Origin: Bradyrhizobium ivorense
GTDB taxonomy: Bacteria; Pseudomonadota; Alphaproteobacteria; Rhizobiales; Xanthobacteraceae
DNA: 64,000 nucleotides
Assembly: GCF_900696085.1 (NCBI RefSeq)
Contig: NZ_CAADFC020000008.1
Coordinates: 186,001 to 250,000 of the forward strand
Direction of reading: 5' to 3'
Each line of letters starts with the position of its first letter. Within the stretch, counting starts at the first letter, position 1. The translations under genes and the position numbers were made by a program. Shown piece by piece: positions 53,181-61,454 of this stretch. The notes beneath the pieces were generated by a model. The model was not told where the DNA came from, searched no databases, and worked only from the letters and a program-made list of their open reading frames with translations.

Positions 53181-53637
53181 GCCGGACTACGTCTACGTCA
53201 CCTACATCGAGGCCACCGCCGAGAAGCTGTGGCACGCGCTGACATCGGGCGATTTCACCGAACGCTACTGGTTCGGTTACCGCGCCACATCGGACTGGAA
53301 GGTCGGCTCACCGTTTCGCCTCGTCAAGGACGGCCGCAGCGCCGTCGAGGGTGAGGTGCTGACCGTGGAGCCGCCGAACAGGCTCGCTTACAGCTGGGAC
53401 GTCGTGAAGGACGGCGCCGCGCGCGAGCAGACCTCTCGCGTCACCTTCGACATCGAGCCGCGCGGCCGCGTCGTCAAGCTGACCGTGACGCACGACAACC
53501 TCGGTCCGAAGACGCTGCGCGACATCTCCGGCGGCTGGCCGATGGTGATCGCAAGCCTGAAGAGTTTCCTCGAGACCGGACGCGAGCTGCCGGCCGATCT
53601 GCCCGCGAGCGGCGCCAGGGAGGCCAGCCATGCCTAA
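53173..53637 (+). CDS. SRPBCC (AHSA1-like) protein 1 of 3
   Basis: 154 residues. YVYVTYIEATAEKLWHALTS at the N-terminus, ERYWFGYRATSDWKVGSPFR, and GWPMVIASLKSFLETGREL at the C-terminus are typical of AHSA1/activator-type START-like proteins. The fold binds hydrophobic ligands; many members are of unknown function. The ATG at 53173 overlaps the ArsR stop. The C-terminus overlaps the next gene by eight bases. Confidence 0.88.
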   Translation: MSKPDYVYVTYIEATAEKLWHALTSGDFTERYWFGYRATSDWKVGSPFRLVKDGRSAVEGEVLTVEPPNRLAYSWDVVKDGAAREQTSRVTFDIEPRGRVVKLTVTHDNLGPKTLRDISGGWPMVIASLKSFLETGRELPADLPASGAREASHA

Positions 53638-54097
53638 GCCCGAATTCGTCTATGTCACCTACATCGAGACCACGGCGGAAAAGCTGTGGGACGCGCTGAC
53701 CCGAAGCGAGTTCACGCGGCAATACTGGTTCGACACCGAGCTCAAGTCCGACTGGAAGGTCGGCTCATCGCTCGCGCTGGTGATGAGCGGAACGATCACC
53801 GACACCGGCGAAATTCTCGAGGCCGACCGGCCGCGCCGGCTGTCCTACACATTCAAGCACGAGGCCGATCCCGAGATGCGCAAGGAGCCGGCGACCAAGG
53901 TCGTCTTCACGCTCGAGCCGCATGGCAAGATCGTCAAGCTGATCGTGACGCATGAGGGTTTTGGCGTCGGCAGCAAGCTGCTCGACGGCATCTCCAAGGG
54001 CTGGCCTGCGATCCTGTCCGGGCTCAAGAGCCTGCTCGAGACCGGCAGGGCGGCTGCGATTCCGCTCGCGGCGCTCGGGATTGAGGGCGCCGAATGA
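53630..54097 (+). CDS. SRPBCC (AHSA1-like) protein 2 of 3
   Basis: 155 residues, clearly a paralogue of the preceding protein (FVYVTYIETTAEKLWDALTR, RQYWFDTELKSDWKVGSSLA, GWPAILSGLKSLLETGR). The close likeness suggests recent duplication. It overlaps both neighbours, by eight bases upstream and by ATGA downstream. Confidence 0.88.
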   Translation: MPKPEFVYVTYIETTAEKLWDALTRSEFTRQYWFDTELKSDWKVGSSLALVMSGTITDTGEILEADRPRRLSYTFKHEADPEMRKEPATKVVFTLEPHGKIVKLIVTHEGFGVGSKLLDGISKGWPAILSGLKSLLETGRAAAIPLAALGIEGAE

Positions 54098-54645
54098 CAA
54101 TGAAGATCTATCGAAGGATACGCCTGGACATGAACATCGAGAAATTCAAACCGGCGATCGTCTACACGATCTACATCGCCGCCACGCCGCAGAAGGTGTG
54201 GCAGGCGCTGACCGAGGCCGAATTCAGCCGGCAGTATTTCTCCGGCCATGCGGTCGAAGTCGACCTTCGGATCGGCGGCGCCTACATCGTGCGCACACCG
54301 GACGGTGCGCTGCATATCTCCGGCGAGGTGATCGAATGCGATCCGTTGAAGCGGCTGACCGTCACCTTCAACGTCAACTGGCCGCAGTTGGTCGAGAAGC
54401 TCGGGCCGACGCTCGTCACTTACGAGATCGAGCCGGCCGGCGACGGCGTCAAGCTGACGCTGCTGCAGTCGCATGACCGCCCGATCAGCGACGACATCCT
54501 GTCTGGCGGCCGCACCGGCTGGCCGGCGATCCTCTCCAGCCTGAAGAGCCTCCTGGAGTCCGGCAAGGCCATGGTGATCCCGATGCAGCCCCCGGCACGC
54601 ATGATGGCCGCGCTGAAGGAATTGGGGATCGCGCTGCCGTCGTGA
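54094..54645 (+). CDS. SRPBCC (AHSA1-like) protein 3 of 3
   Basis: 183 residues. IVYTIYIAATPQKVWQALTE, EFSRQYFSGHAVEVDLRIGG and GWPAILSSLKSLLESGKAMV show the same family, but it is more divergent than the first two and has a C-terminal extension. The ATGA overlap and GAGGG upstream favour 54094; a start at 54130 (MNIEKFKP) is also possible and would match the paralogues better in length. It ends the operon. Confidence 0.85.
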   Translation: MTMKIYRRIRLDMNIEKFKPAIVYTIYIAATPQKVWQALTEAEFSRQYFSGHAVEVDLRIGGAYIVRTPDGALHISGEVIECDPLKRLTVTFNVNWPQLVEKLGPTLVTYEIEPAGDGVKLTLLQSHDRPISDDILSGGRTGWPAILSSLKSLLESGKAMVIPMQPPARMMAALKELGIALPS

Positions 54646-54662
54646 AGCTTGCGACGCAAGTC

Positions 54663-54888
54663 GTCCCAAACTCCGCCGTCGTCCCGGCCTAGTGCGCAAT
54701 TGCGCACGGGGGCCGGGACCCATAATCACAAACGCGAAGCTGTGTTCCCACCCATAACTGTCATCGCCCGGCCTGTGCGCAATTGCGCACATGGACCGGG
54801 CGATCCAGTACGCCGCGGCCTATCGGCTCACGCACTGCTGTCTCTGGAATACTGGATCACCCGCATGCGCGGGTGATGACACCGATTT
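54663..54888. repeat. Composite dispersed repeat with two TGCGCAATTGCGCA palindromes
   Basis: GTCGTCCCGGCC ... GGCCGGGAC encloses a TGCGCAATTGCGCA palindrome (about 54691-54704). A second TGCGCAATTGCGCA at about 54776-54789 lies inside a GCCCGG/CCGGGC pair. The right end (CCAGTACGCCGCGGC, CTCTGGAATACTGGATC) matches the repeat at 1420. Confidence 0.75.
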
Positions 54889-54942
54889 GTTTGGCACGCG
54901 ATGCGACACCACACTCACGGTCGTGGAGAAACGACCACCCGA

Positions 54943-55380
54943 TCACGATACGAGCAGCAGCGCGACAATCAGATTGGCCACGAACAGCGTCGCATCGATG
55001 ACGAAAATCCGAAGCATCGGGCCCTTCAGCACCGGCCAGTAGGCGACCCCGACGCGGCCGCCGCGCAGCAGGACGGGCAGGTTGTAGACGAACTGGCTCA
55101 AATGACACGCGGCGAAGAACAGGAACAACGCGAGCTGCGCGTCGGTCGCCTGAAAGAAGGGCGGCCGTGCCAATAGGCAATATAGCGACAGCAACCCGAT
55201 CGGCAGATTGATGCCGCCGAGAAACGCGACGCTGGCCGACAAGGTCGGCGCAATCGGATTCCCACGCTCTTCTCGCGGAACCAGTATCTTCAGCGTATTG
55301 CCTTGCGCGATGCTGAACTGGACGAAGGCGGCGCAGAACCAGAGCGCGTTGAGGAGCAGGATGAAATCCAAAAATCGCAT
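54943..55380 (-). CDS. Hypothetical four-helix membrane protein
   Basis: 145 residues with about four hydrophobic segments (about 3-22, 48-68, 80-100, 122-143). No known family is recognised. It begins three bases after the stop of the NTF2-like gene, so the two are co-transcribed. Nothing indicates the substrate or function. Confidence 0.65.
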   Translation of the reverse strand: MRFLDFILLLNALWFCAAFVQFSIAQGNTLKILVPREERGNPIAPTLSASVAFLGGINLPIGLLSLYCLLARPPFFQATDAQLALFLFFAACHLSQFVYNLPVLLRGGRVGVAYWPVLKGPMLRIFVIDATLFVANLIVALLLVS

Positions 55381-55383
55381 CGG

Positions 55384-55752
55384 CTATTTTCCGTAGAAGG
55401 CTTCGCTGCGCACCACACGGCCGGCACCGTCGAAGTCCATGAACTCGCTGGCGCGTGTCTCGCCGAGTTGCCACCACACCGTCAGGCGCGCGATGGTCTC
55501 GTCCCAGCTCCAATTCAGGATCTTGAGGTCTGCGCTTTCGAGGCTTCCGTAGGCCTGGCGCCAATAGGCGCGGATGTTCTCGGCCCCCGCGACCACCGGA
55601 GAATCCGTCAGGTTGAGCGCCAACGGGCTGCGCATCTCCGCGTCGTCGGCAAAGTGCGCGACGACGGTGTCGATATCGACCTTGCACCAGCTTGCGCACC
55701 ACGCCGCGACAAAGCGTCCGGCGGCCGCCCGATCCATGATCTGTTCGCCCAT
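55384..55752 (-). CDS. NTF2-like (SnoaL-type) protein
   Basis: 122 residues. RFVAAWCASWCKVDIDTVVA and HFADDAEMRSPLALNL at the N-terminus, and RVVRSEAFYGK at the end, are NTF2-like features. The family is broad, so no activity is assigned. GGGGAGGG before the ATG at 55752 sets the start. It leads a two-gene unit with the membrane protein. Confidence 0.78.
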   Translation of the reverse strand: MGEQIMDRAAAGRFVAAWCASWCKVDIDTVVAHFADDAEMRSPLALNLTDSPVVAGAENIRAYWRQAYGSLESADLKILNWSWDETIARLTVWWQLGETRASEFMDFDGAGRVVRSEAFYGK

Positions 55753-55831
55753 GCCATCGCCCTCCCCGGCATCACCGCGGAGCACACTGGCATGGTCAAA
55801 TCCTGACGTCAACCATGTTGACGTGAGACGA

Positions 55832-56302
55832 CTAGTTGTTGTCGGCGATGGCTTCCATGACTTTCATCCACGCCGCGGCGCCGGGTGCGCCGGCGCGATC
55901 GAACGCCTCACGGAGCACCTTGCGCTCGTAGCCCGACGCGCGCTGTTCGATGCGTTGCCCGGCCTCGGTCAGGCGCAGCAATTTGGAACGATGCTGCTCG
56001 GGCGAGCGCTTCGACGCCAGCAGCTTGCGCTCCAGCAACAGACCAAGCGGCCGGTTCAAGGCTTGCTTGGAAATCCCGAGCACCTCGATCAGCGCGCCGA
56101 TCGAGATGTCGGGCCGCCGCGCAACGACGTAGAGAATGCGATGGTGCGGGCGCGACAGGCCGAGCGTGGCGAGATACCGGTCCGCCTCTAGCGTCATCCC
56201 GCGCCAGCCGTAATACATCAGCTCCAGCGCCGCATCGAGGTCGTGGAGTTTTTTGAGCGAGGCGCGGTGCAGGCCCGGGGCCTGAGAGGCGGTTTTTTGC
56301 AT
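55832..56302 (-). CDS. MarR-family transcriptional regulator
   Basis: 156 residues with a winged helix (LGLSRPHHRILYVVARRPDI, IGALIEVLGISKQALNRPLG) and flanking dimerisation helices. The wing segment contains PEQHRSKLLRLTEAGQRIE. It is 32 bp downstream of the acyl-CoA synthetase gene on the same strand and may be co-transcribed with it, controlling aromatic- or fatty-acid-linked genes. Confidence 0.9.
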   Translation of the reverse strand: MQKTASQAPGLHRASLKKLHDLDAALELMYYGWRGMTLEADRYLATLGLSRPHHRILYVVARRPDISIGALIEVLGISKQALNRPLGLLLERKLLASKRSPEQHRSKLLRLTEAGQRIEQRASGYERKVLREAFDRAGAPGAAAWMKVMEAIADNN

Positions 56303-56334
56303 GTGCGTATCGTGTCGAACCTGCCGGAGATAAT

Positions 56335-57945
56335 CTAGCCCAACGCCCGCAGCTCGCGCCGCAGCACCTTGCCGGTCGCCGTCATCGGCAAGGTCTCGGC
56401 GAACTGCACGAAGCGCGGGTATTCGTGGGCGGCGAGCTGCACCTTGACGAACTCCTGAATTTCGCGGGCAAGCGTATCGCTCGGCGCGTAGCCCGGGCGC
56501 AGCACGATCCAGGCCTTGATCGATTCGGTCCGGATCGGATCGGGGATGCCGACGACGGCGGACATCGCGACCGCCGGATGCTTCATCAAGGTGTGCTCGA
56601 TCTCGGACGGGCCGACGCGATAGCCGGCCGTGGTGATGACGTCATCCTCGCGGCTGACGTACCAGAAATAGCCGTCGGCATCCTGCACGCCGAGATCGCC
56701 GGTAAGCAGGAATTCCCCGGCATATTTCTTCGCGGTCGCGTCGGGATTGCGCCAGTATTCGATCATGGTGCAGGGGCATGGCTGGCGCACGCCGATGATG
56801 CCGCGCTCGCCGCGCGGCAATTCCTCACCCTTGTCGTTGACGATGCGGACGTCGAAGCCCGGCGTGGCACGGCCCATCGCGCCCGGGCGGATCGGAAACA
56901 GGTTGGAGTTGCTGCCGATCACCAGATTGCATTCGGTCTGGCCGAACACCTCATGGGCATCGATGCCGAAAGTGTCGCGCACCCAGCCCAACAATTCACC
57001 GCCGAGCGACTCGCCGCCGGTGAAGATGCTGCGCAGCTTCACGCCCGGATTTTCCACATTGGCCTGGCGCATCAATTTGAGCGCGGTCGGCGGCAGGAAC
57101 ACGTTGCGGATGCCGAGCTCGGCCATCATCTGCATCGCCGCCTGCGGCTCGAATTTGCGCGCGCGATGTCCGACCATCGGAATGCCGTGATACCAGAACG
57201 CGAACAAGCCGTTGATCAGGCCGCCGATCCAGGCCCAGTCGGCCGGCGTCCACATCAGATCGCCCGGCCGCGGCAGGAAGTTGTGACACATCTCGACATT
57301 GGGCAGATGGCCAAGCACCACGCGGTGCGCGTGCAGCGCGCCCTTGGGATTTCCTGTCGTGCCCGAGGTGTAGATGATCAGCGCCGGATCGTCGGCCGAG
57401 GTGTCGACGGTCGCAAACTCGGGCGATGCCGATCGGATCGCACCCCAGAATGATGTCGTGCCGGCCGGCACCTTCTCGCCGAGGATGTAGACGCGCTTCA
57501 GCTCGGGCAGGCGATCGCGGATCTTTGCCAGCTTCTCCCAGCCGGCTGCGTCGGTGACGACGGCCTTGGCGGCGGAATTCGACAGGCGGAATTCGAGTGC
57601 GTCCTCGCCGAACAGCGCAAACAGCGGGATCGAGATCATGCCCGCGCGGTAGGCTGCAAAATGCGCGACCGGCAGTTCGAGCGATTGCGACAGGAACACC
57701 GCGACGCGGTCGCCGCGAACGATGCCGTCGGCCGCAAGCACATTGGCGAAGCGGCGCGAGGCGTCCGCGACCTCGTCGAACGAGGTGCGCGTGATGCCGC
57801 CGTCCTCGTCGACATAGATCAGCGCGAGCCGGCCGGTGCCATCGGCATGACGGTCGCAGCAGGCGGTCGCGATGTTGAAGCGGTCCGGAATCTCCCAGCG
57901 GAAGTTGCGGTAGAGCTCGTCGTAGGTAGCGGCTTCCTTGAGCAT
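56335..57945 (-). CDS. AMP-forming acyl-CoA synthetase (medium-chain or aromatic type)
   Basis: 536 residues of the ANL superfamily, activating a carboxylic acid to its CoA ester through an acyl-AMP. The AMP motif is YTSGTTGNPKGALHAHR (about 174-190). Others are EVFGQTECNLVIG, GDLGVQDADGYFWYVSREDD and the C-terminal Lys in PMTATGKVLRREL. RYNIATACCDRH-like text near the start resembles medium-chain (ACSM) and benzoate-type ligases. The exact acid cannot be predicted. Confidence 0.9.
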   Translation of the reverse strand: MLKEAATYDELYRNFRWEIPDRFNIATACCDRHADGTGRLALIYVDEDGGITRTSFDEVADASRRFANVLAADGIVRGDRVAVFLSQSLELPVAHFAAYRAGMISIPLFALFGEDALEFRLSNSAAKAVVTDAAGWEKLAKIRDRLPELKRVYILGEKVPAGTTSFWGAIRSASPEFATVDTSADDPALIIYTSGTTGNPKGALHAHRVVLGHLPNVEMCHNFLPRPGDLMWTPADWAWIGGLINGLFAFWYHGIPMVGHRARKFEPQAAMQMMAELGIRNVFLPPTALKLMRQANVENPGVKLRSIFTGGESLGGELLGWVRDTFGIDAHEVFGQTECNLVIGSNSNLFPIRPGAMGRATPGFDVRIVNDKGEELPRGERGIIGVRQPCPCTMIEYWRNPDATAKKYAGEFLLTGDLGVQDADGYFWYVSREDDVITTAGYRVGPSEIEHTLMKHPAVAMSAVVGIPDPIRTESIKAWIVLRPGYAPSDTLAREIQEFVKVQLAAHEYPRFVQFAETLPMTATGKVLRRELRALG

Positions 57946-57971
57946 GGCGCGCGTCGCTTCCGTCCCTCGTC

Positions 57972-58055
57972 ATGGCCGGGCATGACCCGGCCATCCACAT
58001 CCTTGATTGGACGCCAGTCTAAAGACGTGGATGCCCGGGACAAGCCCGGGCATGA
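57972..58055. repeat. CATGGCCGGGCATGAC-type dispersed repeat
   Basis: CATGGCCGGGCATGACCCGG at the left is mirrored by CCGGGACAAGCCCGGGCATG at the right, with ACATCC/GGATG inner pairs. It lies upstream of the acyl-CoA synthetase start. Confidence 0.75.
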
Positions 58056-58067
58056 CGAAGAAACTTA

Positions 58068-58153
58068 TAGCCCGGATGCAGCGAAGCGTAATCCGGGGAC
58101 CTCACCAAGCGGATGGACCTACCCGGATTGCGCTTCGCTGCATCCGGGCTACG
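58068..58153. repeat. AGCCCGGATG-type dispersed repeat
   Basis: TAGCCCGGATGCAGCGAAGC at the left and GCTTCGCTGCATCCGGGCTA at the right are perfect inverted ends of an 86-bp unit. A half copy lies at 63340-63372. Confidence 0.85.
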
Positions 58154-58161
58154 AAGTCAGA

Positions 58162-58617
58162 TCAGGCCGATAGCGCCGCCTTCACCAGGCCGCTGGCCTT
58201 GCCGAAATCCATCTGGCCGGCGTATTTGGCCTTGAGCGCCCCGATCACCTTGCCCATGTCCTTGATGCCGGCGGCGCCGGTCTCGGCAACGATGGCCGAG
58301 ATCGCGGCCTTCACTTCGTCGTCGGACATCTGCTTCGGCAGATAGGCCGAGATCACTGCGATCTCCTCGCGCTCCTGGGCGGCGAGCTCGGCGCGGCCGC
58401 CCTTGTCGTAGAGCTCGACGGATTCCTGGCGCTGCTTGATCATCTTCTGCAACAGGCCGAGCAGATCGGCGTCGGAGAGCGGCGGCTTGCCCTGCCCGCG
58501 CGCGTCGATGTCGGCGTTCTTGATGGTCGAATTGACCATGCGCAGCGTGGAGAGCTTGCGCTCGTCCTTCGCCTTCATCGCGTCCTTGACCGCATTATTG
58601 ATGTCGTCGCGCAGCAT
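58162..58617 (-). CDS. yqeY: GatB/YqeY-domain protein
   Basis: 151 residues, a free-standing GatB/YqeY C-terminal-type domain. MLRDDINNAVKDAMKAKDER, LSTLRMVNSTIKNADIDARG, MIKQRQESVELYDKGGRAEL and MGKVIGALKAKYAGQMDFGK are conserved. It binds RNA in the amidotransferase context, but the free form has no settled role. In many alphaproteobacteria it sits near dnaG or carA; here it is near carA and 36 kb from dnaG. Confidence 0.92.
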   Translation of the reverse strand: MLRDDINNAVKDAMKAKDERKLSTLRMVNSTIKNADIDARGQGKPPLSDADLLGLLQKMIKQRQESVELYDKGGRAELAAQEREEIAVISAYLPKQMSDDEVKAAISAIVAETGAAGIKDMGKVIGALKAKYAGQMDFGKASGLVKAALSA

Positions 58618-58674
58618 CCTGATGTCCTTGAACCGGTAATCCCCTCATGTAGGCAGTTTGCCGCGTGAGAACAA

Positions 58675-59376
58675 CTAGTTCCGCAACCATTCAACCAGCG
58701 CGTCGGCGCAGGCCTTCGGCTGTTCCAACTGCGGCAGGTGACCGCAATTGGACAGCACCACGAGCTTCGCGCCGGGAATGCCGTTGGCCATCTCGTCCGA
58801 CAGCACATTCGGCACGGTGTTATCGGTATCCGACGTCAGCACCAGGGTCGGGCACTTGATCCAGGCCATGCTCGGCCGCGAATCCGGCCGGCTCAGCACC
58901 GCGGTCTGCTGGCGGGCAAAAGCCTCCGCGCCGACGTCCTCGCTCATATCGTCGACGATCTGGCGCAGACTTGCGTCGCTCTGCCGCGACGGGTGCACGA
59001 AGCCCGGATACAACTCGTCGACCACGCTGCGGTACTGGCTGGTTTTGGCGCGCTCGATCATGCCGCGGCGGCGCGCCGTCGCCTCCGGCGTGTCGGCCCG
59101 CGCCTGGGTGCTCATCAGCGCCAGTTTGGCGACCCGGTCCGGCGCCTGGCGCATGATCTCGAAGGCGATGTAGCCGCCCATCGAGTGGCCGGCGAGCGCA
59201 AAGCGCGGCGGCGCCTCGGCCAGGATGCGGCGGGCGATCGCCCCCATATTGTCGTCGCGGACGTGGTTGGCGACCGTCACCGGCCCGAACCGCCACAGCG
59301 CGGGGATCACGGGGGCAAAAATCCGCGGCGAGCAGATGACGCCAGGGACCAGCAGGATCGGCATTGTGTTGTCCAT
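58675..59376 (-). CDS. Alpha/beta hydrolase
   Basis: 233 residues. The nucleophile elbow is GHSMGG (Ser65), and the late His lies in NCGHLPQLEQP. LLVPGVICSPRIFAPVI gives the oxyanion region. Substrate unknown; similar sequences are annotated as generic hydrolases or esterases. GGAGCG before the ATG at 59376 sets the start; the upstream in-frame extension lacks family likeness. It is 57 bp upstream of the yqeY gene and divergent from carA. Confidence 0.85.
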   Translation of the reverse strand: MDNTMPILLVPGVICSPRIFAPVIPALWRFGPVTVANHVRDDNMGAIARRILAEAPPRFALAGHSMGGYIAFEIMRQAPDRVAKLALMSTQARADTPEATARRRGMIERAKTSQYRSVVDELYPGFVHPSRQSDASLRQIVDDMSEDVGAEAFARQQTAVLSRPDSRPSMAWIKCPTLVLTSDTDNTVPNVLSDEMANGIPGAKLVVLSNCGHLPQLEQPKACADALVEWLRN

Positions 59377-59535
59377 GGACGCTCCGGACCCGGTCATTTT
59401 CGGCAAGCAAACCGCCTGCAAAGGGAACTTTAGATTAAAAGGCCGATCCGGCCTGTCAAATCGGCCGGCATTGCCGTGTGAATCCGCGCCCTTTCGCTTT
59501 GACGCCACAGGGTGCGGCGGCTATTTAAAGCGCTC

Positions 59536-60729
59536 ATGACAACATCCGAAAATGCTCCCGCCTGGCCGGACCACAAACCGACCGCGCTCCTTGTGCTCGC
59601 CGATGGCACCGTGCTGGAAGGCTTCGGCCTCGGCGCCGAAGGCCACGCCGTCGGCGAGGTCTGCTTCAACACTGCGATGACCGGCTATGAGGAGATCCTG
59701 ACCGATCCGTCCTATGCCGGCCAGATCATCACCTTCACCTTCCCGCATATCGGCAATGTCGGCACCAACGAGGACGACATCGAGACGGTGAACATGGCCG
59801 CGACGCCGGGCGCGCGCGGCGTGATCCTGCGTTCGGCGATCACGGATCCCTCGAACTACCGCGCCACCCGCCATCTCGACCAGTGGCTGCGGGCCCGCGG
59901 CATCATCGGCCTGTCCGGCATCGACACCCGCGCGCTGACGGCGCTGATCCGCTCCAAGGGCATGCCCAACGCGGTGATCGCGCATGCCAAGAGCGGCGCG
60001 TTCGACCTGCACGGGCTGAAGGAAGAGGCGCGCGAATGGCCCGGCCTCGAGGGCATGGACCTGGTGCCGATGGTGACCTCCGGCCAGCGCTTCACCTGGG
60101 ACGAGACGCCCTGGGTGTGGGGCAAGGGTTTTGGGCAGCAGACCGCGCCGGAATTCAACGTGGTCGCGATCGACTACGGCATCAAGCGCAACATCCTGCG
60201 CCTGCTCGCCGGCGTCGGCGCCAAGGTGACCGTGGTGCCGGCAACCACCTCGGCCGAGGACATCCTGGCGATGAAGCCGGACGGCGTCTTCCTGTCGAAC
60301 GGCCCCGGCGATCCGGCCGCGACCGGCAAATATGCCGTGCCGGTGATCCAGCAGGTGATCGATTCCGGCACACCGACCTTCGGCATCTGCCTCGGCCACC
60401 AGATGCTCGGCCTCGCCGTCGGCGCCAAAACCATGAAGATGCATCAGGGCCATCACGGCGCCAATCATCCGGTCAAGGACGAGACCACCGGCAAGGTCGA
60501 GATCACCTCGATGAACCACGGCTTTGCGGTCGACCAGGCGACGCTACCTTCCGGCGCGACGCAGACCCACGTCTCGCTGTTCGACGGCTCCAATTGCGGC
60601 ATCGCGCTCGAGGGCCGGCCGGTGTTCTCGGTGCAGTACCACCCCGAAGCCTCCCCCGGCCCGCGCGACTCGCACTATCTGTTCCAGCGTTTTGCCGACC
60701 TGATGCGGCAGAAGAAGAGCGCGGCGTAG
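59536..60729 (+). CDS. carA: Carbamoyl-phosphate synthase small (glutaminase) subunit
   Basis: 397 residues. The N-terminal CPSase small-chain domain has LADGTVLEGFGLGAEGHAVG and EVCFNTAMTGYEEILTDPSY. The glutamine amidotransferase domain has the nucleophile Cys in FGICLGHQMLGLA and the His/Glu pair in VQYHPEASPGP. It supplies ammonia to CarB for arginine and pyrimidine synthesis. CarB is not in the window. The ATG at 59536 lies close to the alternative 59512; I chose the family start (MTTSEN...). Confidence 0.97.
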   Translation: MTTSENAPAWPDHKPTALLVLADGTVLEGFGLGAEGHAVGEVCFNTAMTGYEEILTDPSYAGQIITFTFPHIGNVGTNEDDIETVNMAATPGARGVILRSAITDPSNYRATRHLDQWLRARGIIGLSGIDTRALTALIRSKGMPNAVIAHAKSGAFDLHGLKEEAREWPGLEGMDLVPMVTSGQRFTWDETPWVWGKGFGQQTAPEFNVVAIDYGIKRNILRLLAGVGAKVTVVPATTSAEDILAMKPDGVFLSNGPGDPAATGKYAVPVIQQVIDSGTPTFGICLGHQMLGLAVGAKTMKMHQGHHGANHPVKDETTGKVEITSMNHGFAVDQATLPSGATQTHVSLFDGSNCGIALEGRPVFSVQYHPEASPGPRDSHYLFQRFADLMRQKKSAA

Positions 60730-60731
60730 CT

Positions 60732-60823
60732 CCCTCGTCATTGCGACGAGCGAAACGACGAAGCAAACCATCGTTCCGCAAATGCGGAGAGATGGATTGC
60801 TTCGCTCCGCTCGCAATGACAGA
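60732..60823. repeat. TCATTGCGAGG-type dispersed repeat
   Basis: CGTCATTGCGACGAGCGAAA and GACGAAGCAAACCATC are mirrored by GATGGATTGCTTCGCTCCGC and TCGCAATGAC. Second full unit of the family at 9778. Confidence 0.85.
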
Positions 60824-60834
60824 GACCTTTGCAG

Positions 60835-61329
60835 ATGACCGACAGCTCCGCCCCGAAGGTCGAATACGGCGTCGCCTCGCTGGCGGTGATGGCCTCGATG
60901 TCTGGGCTCGACTTCGTGCGCGGCATCTTTGCCCGCACGCTGCCGGAGCCGCCGATCATGGAGAATGTCGAGCCGTTCGACTGCAGCGCCGAAACCGGCC
61001 ATGTGGTGATCCACAGCGTACCTAGCCTGCGCCACTACAACCCGATCGGCTCGGTTCATGGCGGCTATGCCGCGATCCTCTTGGATTCCGCGATGGGGCT
61101 TGCGGTGCAGAGCACGCTGCCGCAGGGCTTTGGCTACACCACGCTGGAGTTCAAGATCTCGTTCGTCCGCGGCATGAGCAAGGACACCGGCACCATCCGC
61201 ACCGAGGGCAAGGTGCTCAACGCCGGCCGCCGCGTCGCAACCGCCGAGGCCCGCATCACTGACGCCAAGGGCAAGCTGGTGGCGCACGCGACCACGACCT
61301 GCCTGGTGTTCGAACTGCCGAAAACCTGA
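60835..61329 (+). CDS. PaaI-family hotdog-fold thioesterase
   Basis: 164 residues. HYNPIGSVHGGYAAILLDSA, containing the HGG of the hotdog active site, then GFGYTTLEFKISFVRGMSKD and HATTTCLVF. It cleaves acyl-CoA esters; substrate unknown. The ATG at 60835 is the first Met after the repeat; no clear ribosome site is seen because the repeat abuts it. It follows carA in direction but is separated by a repeat. Confidence 0.87.
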   Translation: MTDSSAPKVEYGVASLAVMASMSGLDFVRGIFARTLPEPPIMENVEPFDCSAETGHVVIHSVPSLRHYNPIGSVHGGYAAILLDSAMGLAVQSTLPQGFGYTTLEFKISFVRGMSKDTGTIRTEGKVLNAGRRVATAEARITDAKGKLVAHATTTCLVFELPKT

Positions 61330-61454
61330 GACCATCACGTCCGCGCGCATTGGAGGCATGACGCCGTGCGCTGGATCAGCGCCGGCGTTGTGTGGTTGAC
61401 TTTCGCTGTCCGAGATCAGGCCAACATGACCCGGCAGTGACAGGGAGACGCGCG

